Source: Tigriopus japonicus
Lineage: Eukaryota; Arthropoda; Copepoda; Harpacticoida; Harpacticidae
Direction of reading: 5' to 3'
DNA: 64,000 nt
NCBI GenBank assembly: GCA_010645155.1
Contig: CM021312.1
Span: 7,143,489 to 7,207,488, forward strand
In this document: one piece after another, positions 47,356 through 59,300 of the stretch
Layout of the letters: each line of letters begins with the position of its first letter
How positions within the stretch are numbered: position 1 is the stretch's first letter
The notes under the pieces: generated by a model
What the model was told of the DNA's origin: nothing
What the model saw: only the letters and a program-made list of their open reading frames with translations
Database searches by the model: none
Translations under genes and position numbers: made by a program

Positions 47356-50300
47356 TGCAATAGTAGCAGAACGAATGGTAGTAGAAGAGGAAGTTTATGT
47401 ACGATTTCGTCCTCAAAAGAGACGTGAAAAAGGACAAAAGAGGGATTTTGTTGGAACATCGAGAGATGATACCTGAAAGACCGTGATCAAACTTTGGAAG
47501 AAATTGTCAAAGTTTCCTCTGGGCTTCTCCGCAAGAGGATCATAGTTAAAGCGAGCGCCAAAAAGCTGCATTCCTAGCAATGCGAAAATACACATGAACA
47601 GGAAGAGTAGGAGGAGCAGAGAGGCAATCGACTGAATACTATTGGTTAGGGAGGTCACAAGGTTCGAGAGTGCCTTCCAGTACCTAAAGGGAGAAAAGAA
47701 ACAGACAACGCAATCAACCCAGAAATGTTCCAACATTTCCGGCCCAAAGCGCGGCACCCGCCCCCTCCCTTCGCCTTAAAAAACAGAGCCCAAAGGAACC
47801 ATTTCCAAGTTTAGCTCTTTTGCACCAAGTAGGAGGTGATATTGCTTATATGCTTCTTTCTCACATGAGTGTTAACACAAATTCTCCAATGCTCGAACGG
47901 TCACTTTGTCCGTAACGAACGAAACAGGCATGGAAGATGTACTTTTTCAGTCTCAGGTGTCTCTCTCTTTCTCTCTCTTTGTGTCTCGGGTTTGATGTTT
48001 GCTTTAGGCCACAATACAACGGCATTTTCCCAAAATACTTTTAGATTACGTACAAAAATAAGGTTTCTCTCATGAAAAATAAAATCCATGCGAGGAAACT
48101 ATGATTGTTGTTGTTGATGATGTTTTTGAACATGTGCTTAAAAGTAGGAGGTTTTTATTCAAAATAATAAAAAAAATATAGTAATCATATGCATCACGCA
48201 ATGCGTCTTACGGGTTTCAGGTCGAACACATCCATTTATTTCCTTTCTCCAATTAGATAATCTACACGCTAATCCTCGGGATAGATTAAGGAGTAAAAAG
48301 CGAGCGAGGGAAAACGAGGAGAACACGGATGTTCAAGGCAGAGCCGCCATAAAATTAAGATTTTCCAGATTACTACACTGGTACAGCCAGCCACGAGGAG
48401 AGCATCGCTAAAGTCGAGACTAACTCGCGCTAGTTTCCTAAGAGTGGGCGTGGCCAAGACCCAACTCTTCACTACGGACAGACACACTAACAATGGCCTT
48501 GTTTTAATGCCTCGACAAATAAAGGCTTACAAATACCTGGAACACCGTGAACAGGCTGTTTGAGAAGGAGTCAAAATTGGCTCGGGGCTTTTGCAAGTAC
48601 GCGTCAACTTTGCGCACGGGAATTTTCCCACCAAAAACTTGCGTTCCGAGCAGCGCGAAAATGCCCAAAAAGAGGAAGAGCAAAACTAGCAGTGACACGA
48701 TGGCTTCGATACTGTTTATCAGTGAGGCCAGGAGGTTTTGCAGCGATTTCCAATACCTAAAGTGGGCGTGACAAGCCGAAAGAACAAGAAAGAGAAAAAT
48801 GGAACGTAATCACATCAACGATCCAAAGGCAATCATAATGATCATAGTCGTCTTAGCACTAGTACTTGTACATTTGCCGTTCAGGACAAAAACGTATGAG
48901 AGATATGGAGGAGAGCCTAGCAAGTTGAAATGTAGAGATCAGTCTTGAAATGCGAAAAGGCCAAGGCAAAACGCAACTTGTCTGTTGTGGATCTGGATCT
49001 CTCCCGAAACAGTTTGTGCAGGTTACTCGAGTATTTCTGAAGGTGCAATTTATGTCAGGTCATGTGGCATCCTGAAGTCTTGTATGAATAGCAGTTGTGT
49101 ACCACATGATTTCCCATACTCTGTGTCTCGAGCGGTCCAGTGGTTAGGCAAGTGCTCCGTGTTATTAGTTCCACCACCCGACGATTTTTTAATCACCTGA
49201 AGTAACTAACTTCGTGGGGACTCATCGATTTAAGAATTTAGAAATGAAGGTCCATCCAACATGGTGTTAAAGATGTATTAGCTTAAGAGGGAAAACTCAA
49301 ATGAAGGGTAGGTTCCGTTGTGATGATAGTTGTGGAAGTGGCAATGGCGGTGGAGGTGTAAGAGTAGTGGTAGTAGTAATAGTAGATTCACAAAGGAAAA
49401 AGAGAAGAAACCAGATTCAAAAGGGAGCAAGAGGAAAGTGAGGTGGGGTCATTGGAAGCAAAAGGATATTCAATATCAATGGTTGCAGCACCGCATTCAA
49501 AATCACTTGCAAAAAAGCCAGAAGAAGAGGTAGAATATTTGTCCCAAAGCCATTCATTCCCTCATCACAAGACAGCAATGAAGGCAAGATGATCGTCATC
49601 ATCATCATCATCATTGTTATTATCATCACCAAGATCAAGATCATCACCGTCATTCCAAGAAAGTAAAAAGCAGGAGAGCGGTCAGGCCCGAGGAGGTCAC
49701 CAGCTCTATGGTGGTGGTCAGGGACCTCTTCGAGCACTGGTTCATCGCCTTCCTTACAAAGTAAATGATCAGCTCTACCTGGAACACTGTTAGGCAAGAC
49801 TGGGGAAACGAGTCAAAGTGACTCCGCGACTCGGTGGCATCAGTGAACTTCCCGCCAAAAATTTGCATTCCCAACAGTGAGAAAATGAAAATGAAGAGGA
49901 ACAAAATAACTAGCAGCGAGTTAATGGACGATATGGAATTGACCAAGGACTTGACCAAGTTGCCCATGGAGGCCCAGTATCTGAAAAGCACACATCATTA
50001 ACGGGGGAGTTGAGTTGTCGAGGACCACGTGGGAGAAGAGGAGAAGGAGGAGACCAAAATAAAGCACAAATGATATTGATGATCAAAATAGGGCCAGAGG
50101 AGAAAGTCTATCCAAGGAGGCCTTTCTCGTGACTGGGAATACATCAAAATAAAATAACGTTTATGATGGGCACAAAGGGTCTCTTTTGGACCATGGCACA
50201 CGGTCTGCAGTCGTAACTCTTTGAATGGGGAACATGAGAGAGCAATTTTCTTGGCAAAATTCGAGTAGATCAAACACTACTACCACACGTGGTAGAGTGA

Positions 50301-53300
50301 GCTCGTCGTCAGTGGCTGTTGAAGTTCCTAATGGAGTTTAGCTACGTAAGGTTCCCCTCAATTTATGGCCAAAGGAAGAAAACTTTGGCAAAGTAAGAGT
50401 AAACGGATGGCAAGTCGAAAAGTTAATGTGAGAGTTTCTGCCACGACTGAGAATTTGGCTCGAGACATTCACTCATGGGTGGTTCAGTTCAGCCTAGACG
50501 CCTTACTCCCACTAATTCAGAGCTGCAAATCGGTCTGAGATACCACCACTACGAAACTTTGTTTGACGGAATTCAATTTGAGTTTCATTAAAAGCTATTC
50601 ACGGCAAAAGTTGTCTTACCGTGTCACTTTGAATGTCCTGAGAAGTCGAACACATCTTAACACAGACAAACCCAGAGGAGGCATCACTCCATTGTTGGTC
50701 AAGATCAGTTCCAGAATACTGCTCACAACAACGAAGCAGTCAAAGCGATTGAAGAGCGACACGAAATAACCCTGAAAAAAAAAGCAAAGCACATTGAGCT
50801 CTTCTTTCACTTTGACTCTTCGAGGTTCTCGTTTCGAAATCAAATTGTTGCGACAAATTGCAAATCACTTGACCAAGCAAAACGCCTCTATAATTCCACG
50901 AGCAAACGTGTTTTCAATGTTGGAGCCATTTTCTCTGTAACTGATTTCACTCACTTGAAAGCCAAGACTGTACATTTTGAGGAACATTTCAAGGGTAAAG
51001 AGCACAACGAAGAACAGATTGGTCCATTCTTGGAAGTGGTCCAACCATGAGGGCTGTCGGTAGTGTTCTGTGGCCAGCACACAGGTATTGAGAAACACAA
51101 GCACGATGATGATCCAGAACATGGCCTGGGATTTGACGGCCTTACGACAAGCCCTACGTGCCCGACGATTGGCCTTTTCCATGGCCTTTTTCTTCTTCTC
51201 CCACCACGTGTCCGGCTCCATGAGGACGTCATCGTTGTTCTTAGCCTCGGACTCGCTGGTGACCTTCGCTGTAACAGTAACTGAAATTTTGGGAAATGTC
51301 ATGGTTAGTGCTACGCGAGAATGTGTTAGACCAAAGTTTAGTCCTCACTACGCTTCCAGTTTAATGAGTGATATCTCGTTAGAAAGAGAGCAAGTGCTTG
51401 GAACTCTTCAGAGTATCAGATCAGGGGGGGTGATTTGAAACTCCGCAGTGATGGAAAAAAAACGGCCTCAAAAATATATATACACTACACATTTAAGCGC
51501 TGACTAGACTTCGGAAATGAGTCCTAGGTTATGTGAGTGTTCTTGTTCATGTGGTACATGAACGTGGAGCAAACCGCTTTCTTGAGGTTGGCGTAATAAC
51601 CTTGAACTCATCGAGAGGGCATCTAGTAATGCTTACTTGAACATGCTTTGCTTTAGTTCTGAAAAACATCGATTTAGGGTCAAAAGCTCTCTTTTTAATG
51701 GGTGACCTGGTTGAACTGAAAAATCCACATCAGATCCCTGAACGACAAAATTGGCTAACACTAAGGTACACGTTAACTAACTTCAAGATGAATTAGTAAC
51801 TTGAATTTGAGGGAAAAAAACGTATTCAAACGGCAAAGAAGACCTTCAGAGTCCCGAGGGACTTGGCCAAGATATGACAAGCATTTAAAGCATTCCTTTT
51901 AACTCGTTACTTTCCGATTTGGAGAAAAGTAAAAGATTCACACTCGTGATGGTTGTTTGGTCAAGCAAAAAATAAAACTAGATCTAAAACAGTGAAATTG
52001 GTTTGAGAAGCTGTTAATTGTGACTCAAAAAGGGCTTCACACACAAACAAATTGCTGTAAAAGGGAATCATGGCGTGGCAGGGATGTGTGCAAAAATTCA
52101 AGATGATGCTGAATAACGATGAAGGACGGTATGCAAATTCGAAAATAGGGGCGCAGGGTGGGGAGGATGCACAAAAGGTGCAATACTTGTCGAAGTGTGA
52201 TACTACAGAAGTGAGCCGCGTGTGATTGACTGCTCAATTTCACTTACAAGGCACACACGCTCACACACTTGACTGGTTTGCGTCTTCCCGTTTGTGCACT
52301 ACTCATCATCATTCTCGCACACTACTTTTCGGGCGGGATCCGCCTACCTCTCATGACCTGCTGCACAGGAATCATTGAACTCTTGATCAGCTCCATGACC
52401 ACCGGAGTGGCCTTGGCTACGGGACCGAGATTCAAGGAATTCGCACCTGCTCCGTTGTTGTCCGTGATGGACCCGGCCTCGGCCATGGACCCGCCACGGC
52501 CTCGGTTGGTTCGGTCTGTGGTGGGCTCAGCCTCGAGATCCTCGGCCTGAGTGATCCAATCCAAGTAACCTCTGAGATCCTCTTCGATTTGCTGCCGTTC
52601 CCGGTGTTTTTGGAAGTCTCCTCGGGATTTCGCCTTTTCTCGTTCCTTGGAGAATTCTCTGAAGTGGTGGATGTGGGTTGGGTGTGAGTGAGCGTGTGGG
52701 AGATGAGAGACACAGAGAGAGAAAAGAAAGAAAGAGGAACGCCATAAAACAACAGGTTGGACCGAGTTGTGGGGTTTGAGGAGGATGATATATGAGCTGG
52801 GCTCTTGTTTGACTTCCATTAGGAGAGAGAGAGAGAGAGAGAATTTCCAAAGGTCGAGAGATCTTCTTGTAGCATCATCTTGAAATTGGCAGCAAAAAAA
52901 GGAAGTGTTTGTACACGTGGCCATTTTCGAAGTCGAGACGGCCGCGGGGGGAAAGTGAGAGATAGCAATCCACTTCATAATTAGATCAAATCTTTGGACA
53001 GAGAGCAACTAGATTGGGCCTTGACAGGCTTTTAAGAGGTTTTAGTGATATCACATTGGACGAAATCGTGGTTGATTGTGTTAGTTTGTTCACTCTCAGC
53101 ACTTCTCAGAGGTCAAAAAGTGACCGTCAAATTGAAGCAATCCCAGTCTTGAATTGAAGCTTCAAAGGTTCAGTTCCAAAAAATAAGTTCAAACCGACCA
53201 TCGAAGAGGATAGTCGAAAAAGGCCAATACGAGCGAGGAGGGATTATGCCAATGCATCCCCAGCACACACGCAATCATAAGCTTGCTGTTCTCGCTGTTT

Positions 53301-56300
53301 TGGGTAAATTTACCTTCCAAGACTTGTTGCAATGGGAACATGGTACTCTTAAGCAGACCCATGACCACAGGGTCCCCTTTGGCTTTGCCTACATTAACAT
53401 TCAGACTTGGACCCCCGGGCATTTCCCTTGGGAAGTCTGTTGAGGTGGGAGGCAAATCCTCGGCCTGAATTATCCAATCAAGGTAACCCTCAAGGTCCTC
53501 CTCCATTTGGATCTTCCTTCGCTGCTTTTGGAAGTCACCACGTGACTGGGCCTTCTCTCTCTCCTTGGAAAATTCTCTGTATAATGCGGAAATACGTTTA
53601 TGCAAATGTCAGAAACTGGGTGTTTTTGTAAGAGATATGGCGGATAAAGAAGGCTCGAGGCCTTTAAAGGGAAATGAAGCCACCAACTCTCTATTCCCAG
53701 CATAATTGCTGGCTCCTAATAGTCCCGTCTGCGACGTATATAACTTGAAGACAGTGGTCCCAAGGGACTAGATTGACCAATAGTGTTATTGTCCGTACGC
53801 TAAGGCCCTCCCAGAAGATAAGAGAAGGATAGAGAGAATCCCAAAGAGGTAGAAGCAAGAGAAAGCATGGCTTGAAAGGATGGATAGATGCGGCTGCTTA
53901 AGCTTCTGCTGTTGCCGTTGCTTTTGCCGTTGCCACCTGCTGCTTGCTTCTGAGTGCTGTTAATAGATAAGAAGAGCCAAAGGACCCTTCAGACTCACCC
54001 ACTGAGAACACCAAGAATTAGGTTCATGACAAAGAAAGCCCCCAGAACTACCATTGACACGAAGTATACGAATTGCCATGAGTTTCCCATGGCATCTTGG
54101 ACCTGTGAAAGAGAATGGGGAGAAAAGAAGAGATAGAGCAAGCACCAAATACAGACAGACAGACAAGGGAAATAGGAGCACGAGTAGGAGTTGGAGGGGG
54201 AGAAGGAGGAGAAGAAGAAGGCCAAGAAGACTTTTCCCTCACGCCTCATTCCTGACTCCCATCCAACCGCAAGACCTGACCAGACTTGAGCGACCTTGTT
54301 TACGCAGCAAGAGAATGTGTTATCTGTACTTGTGCACACCGAGTAGAACCGTGGCAAAGGCCCAGCAAAGGTCTACTGTAAACGACCTTTACTCTTTCTG
54401 AACGACAGGGTTAGCCAAGAGCCATACGCTTGTAGCCAAACTCAAAGAGCCATATCGTTTCCCTCTCATTTAGCCTTAATCCTCATCACAAACATTAATC
54501 CACCCTCACATACATACCAATGTGGATTAACTATGCAATATTTCTTAGGAAAATGGACTTGGATACAAGAAAAAAATTGACATCAGCGCATTTTTAATGG
54601 AATTTCGCTTGTTATTAATCAGCAGGCAAATTGCAGAATGGCTGGCATCTGTTTCATATTTCATGAAAGGTTTAATTATTTTACACGAGAAAATTTAGCT
54701 AGTTTTTGCGAAAAGTACGTACTGCTTTTCTGGTCACAGTCATGGCCATCCTACAACCCAATGTCAAGCGACAAAAACCGAGTAAGAGGTTTCTCCAAAC
54801 CAACCCTGCTGAGCATGTCTGCTGCCTAGTCGTACAGTACTTACAACGCAATCTGGAGGTTGTGGTTGGTACAGGAGGAGGAAGAGCAGGAGGAAAATAG
54901 GAGAAAAAGGAGAGCGAAACATCCTCTTCTTATCCTTGCTGGACCAGAACTAGCGTTGGAACGAGCCCATTCCCACCCAAACTGTCAATTAAAAGGTCAT
55001 ATTTTCTCACTTATACAGAGATGTTGATGTTATGTTAGCTTCAGAAGCAAGCAACCCAAAGTTAATGAAAGACGAAATGAAGAAAAAGGAAAAAAAGAAT
55101 ACAAGAAACCACCACCTGAACCAATAGTGGATCAAAATAAGGCTATATGCAAAAGGCAGAGGAGGACATTTCTTCCTTGACTTACCCGCAGAGTGTACCC
55201 AGGATGAGATTCATGATGAAGAAAGCACCAATCAAAACTAAACTGACAAAATAAATCCACGGCCAGGAATTGCCTGCGGCATCATTCACCTTAAATGAAA
55301 GAAAAGGGCACACCGCAAACATAAAACCAAGGGAACTCAAAAAAACGTAAAATAAGAAGAAATAAAAAAAACACAAGCAAAATCAACACTCGTAACAAAA
55401 CTTTGAAAATATGACCCTATGTGTTTTCGAGACGATCCACGAGGTTCTGGTCCAATGGTCATGGGTAATAATGAGCATGTGGATGGATGGAGAGATAGAT
55501 GGATAACCCTTTTACTTACCCAGTACAAGACATCCGTCCAACCTTCAAGGGTGACGCATTGGAAGACGGTGAGCATGGAGAGGCCAAAGTTGTCGAAATT
55601 CGTAATCCCAAAGTTTGGACCTTCCCAGTATTCACGGCAGACGTGGCCTGCCTCTTCATCACATTGATAGTTACCTCCACACAAGGTGGGATCGTCTTCC
55701 TCTACCATCTCTCCTATTGAAATATAGGCACTAAATCATTAGCAAAGCCCTGGCCTGTATAATTGAAAGTATACTGTATTGTCACACTGGGGCATTCCGG
55801 CTCATCAAGCTAAAAGACAGTAGCCCGGAACGGCACGCTGATCGGCATGGTAAAAAATGATAGCCTAGGGTTACATTATTCTTCAATATCATTACTCAAT
55901 GCCAGGCGCAAGGTTTGGAGTGAAAAGAAGAAAACATAGTAAATCCGTTATGTGATGCCTGCATTCATCAAGTCTATCGGCACGCAGTGCTGTTATGCTA
56001 TCAGACAGATGTCCAAGTCTTGCAGGAAGGCGGAACAAACGCGACAACTCGTTGGTCGTGTGGGCGTGCTTAGGCGTGCCTAAACGCAAAAGCCCTTGGG
56101 GCTCACTCACCGGTGGCGTTGCTAAAGCACGTCTTATGGAACAGTCCGGAGAACAGTTCCATGCCAATTATGGCAAAGATTATCAGTACAAATAGGACGA
56201 GGAAGGCAATGTGCATCAGTGGTACCATTGCCATAAGGATACTATTCATTACAACCTGCAAACCTAGAATAGAGGAAGGAACGTACCGGTCAAGTTATGG

Positions 56301-59300
56301 AAGCATGTCTTGTGCAGCAAACCGGAGAAGAGCTCCAAACCAATAATAGCATAGATTATCATCACAAACATCACGAGCAGAGCAATGTGGAGTAGAGGGA
56401 TCATGGCCATTAGAATGGCGTTTAGCACAACCTGTAAACCTAGAGGCAAAAAATGGAAGAGAAAAAGAAAAAAAAGAGAGATAATAGAGAGAGAGAGAGA
56501 TCGAGCAAAAACCCATTCCAAAAACAGTGTTGTAGTTGTTCACAACCACTTTCAACGATCTCGTCACCAAAGTGGCTTTTTTGCTGTCACACACACAATC
56601 GTCATTGGTGCGAAGAATGTTGTTGGAACGAAAAATGGCAAAGACAAAAAAATAAAAATGAATTTTCAATAAAGTGTTCTCATTCCGAGAAAGTTTCAAA
56701 ATTTGTAAATCATTTCCATCACCCGGTGTGAGATCAATCAGAACGCGATTAAGCAACGGCTTTGCCTCGGACAAAATCATACGAGCGCCATTTAATTTGG
56801 TTAGGTTTGTATTTTCAAAGTCAAATTGTTCCGAGCAACGCGGAACAAAATAAAGGCAAAGCCGTTCAAACAAATCTTGGAGAGAAAAACCAAAGCACCT
56901 TGCAAAATTATTGATGCCTATGTATAATTATCTTTTTTTTCCACATTGCTAGCTAAGGTTTGGATTGAAAGGTACTCCATGACAACCATTGTCAACATTT
57001 AAGACTGCAGCAATTGGTTGATATCAATTCTTGATTCGAAATAAAGGGAGCAATAAGACACATCCAAAAGTGTCTGTTGAATATCTTATGATATATTTAC
57101 ATTACAGTAGGATGCAAAACAAATTATGAAAATGCCTTTGGTAAAAAGTTTTTCTCATCTCAAGGGACAAAAAACAAAAAGTTAAACACCAACATGGTGC
57201 GCATATTATTACTCAGTAACGTGACAACCGTTGGACTACCTTGCCGTAACTCTATGGAAAGTTCAGCACATAGCTTGCTTTGGAAAGTTTTGAACGGTAT
57301 AATTCTAGTTACATTTGAAATATGTTTTGCCGTCATAGATCAATTAGAAAAGAGATGAAAAAACTGATGAAACTTATGTTTTCGTTGCAAGATATAATCA
57401 ATGTTAAAACATTTGTACGCTCAACTTTCTCCGAAATGGGTTGCTCAAAAAGGATTGCCGTTTTATCTTTTACCAAGGAAAGAAAAAAAAACAGATCCAG
57501 CTTCATTTTTCAAGAAACTCTTGGATCGCTAAGTGGAGACTTTTACTTTCTTGGCTCTAATTGAGCGTGATGGGTTCCAGTGAACCCCCAAAGTTCAAAT
57601 GGACTGGCAAATACTCACTTGGCACCCCTGAGACCAACCTGAGTGGTCTGAGGACTCTGAAGGCTCGCAAGGCTTTCACATCAAAGCCCTCGATTTTCAA
57701 GGTAGACAATATGGTACTGATAACGCTGTGATGATGGAAGAGAAGAAAATGGAAAGGAAAAGGAATTTGTTTCACGATCTGGTAACAGTAGGATATCTAG
57801 TACAGGCTTCGATATGATGAATCGGACATCATGGACTTACCCAATCATGACGATGGTGAAATCTAACAAGTTCCAAGCACTCCGTAGGTAAGCTGTCGGA
57901 TGCTGCCAAAACCCGTAGGCGATGATCTTCATCACACACTCGCCCGTGAAAATTACTAGGAAAATATATTCTATCTTTTCCTGAAATGACACGGAAAAGA
58001 AAACAAGGGATCAAACGACGTTATCATCTCGGTTCTAGAGAAACTAAAGACATCTGAGAGAAAACGGGGGTAATAATGCCATCAACTGATTGGTTAGCGA
58101 AATCAAAGACTTTTGATTCTCCAAATTCGATTTTCGGCACTCGCATGATTTTCAATATGGAACCAAATTTACTTCATTTCCTCACAATATGATGAAATTT
58201 GTCCTTAAAAGTTTACGCAAGAACACCTAGACGTCTTCTTCAAAACTTGTACAACACCACAATTTTGAGAAATTGACTTTCACTTTATGTCCTCATATCT
58301 GTCCAATTATCTAATTAAATATTAATACTCTCTCCCGTGATGTAGAGTGGTGCATATAATGCTTTTGAAGAAAGTAAATTAAGAAAGATAGAGAAACCCC
58401 ACTTTCAAATGATTTTGTGCTTGCAATTTCAAACGTTCCAAATAAATTATTGCCGTTCTGAAATATATGGCTCGACGTTCAACAAAACACATGATTTGTG
58501 ACAGGGTCAACGATCTTTACAATGAAAGCTATATCCTCTCGCAAAAGGTTTGCCATTGATGCACATACCGTACCGATGAAATTGAAATTTTCATTTTAAT
58601 ATGGATTCTACCCAAAAATCGATTAGATGGAAACTATTACATCCATGTAACGAAGTCTAGCCATCTCTTCCCGAGAACAAGGACGCTTGCGACGATTGAG
58701 AAAAGAGTTCCAAAGAATTTTGGAAAACTTCCGGTCCTAAGCCTCCCAGAAACTAATCTCAAGGACTTTCGCTCAACTCTGACCACTCATGTATAGAGTG
58801 TGTGTGTGTGTGTATGGGCCTAACTAAGCTCTACCAACTCAGAGAGAATAGGAAGCTTAAGAAAGAAAGCAGCAATTACACCATTACACCAAAAAGAGGC
58901 TTTCGAGCATGAAAGCTGCCCCATTTCTGACATTTCACAATGAAACAATGGCTCCTTCATCGTCTCTTATTGAACGAGCTCCCACATGTTCCCCACGTTT
59001 CTCCAGTGTTCTAAAAGACGTACAATACCATTCGAGTTCAGTACGCTTTTGCGAGGTTCTTGTGGCAAAAATGACCCCTGGCTTGCTCGTTGCTTTCGGT
59101 CATTATGGCTTGAGAGTGTGTCCCAAGTCGAAAATGCGGCCATTTCCAACAGGCATGTCCCGCTAGTTCAATACATTTGCTCGTTCCAAGATGAGACGAC
59201 AACGACGCAACGAGTAAGAAAGGGTTTCTCTTTCGGATAGTTGTGACCTTTCTGTCCATCTTGAAATCTCGAGAGGAGGGTATTTATTGCACACTTAGCA

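Noticed and set aside
36525..56439. Duplicated exons as assembly artefact (collapsed or haplotype-duplicated sequence)
   Set aside because: The copies are clearly diverged at the protein level, introns differ completely, and splice sites and phases are all intact, which does not fit haplotype duplication.
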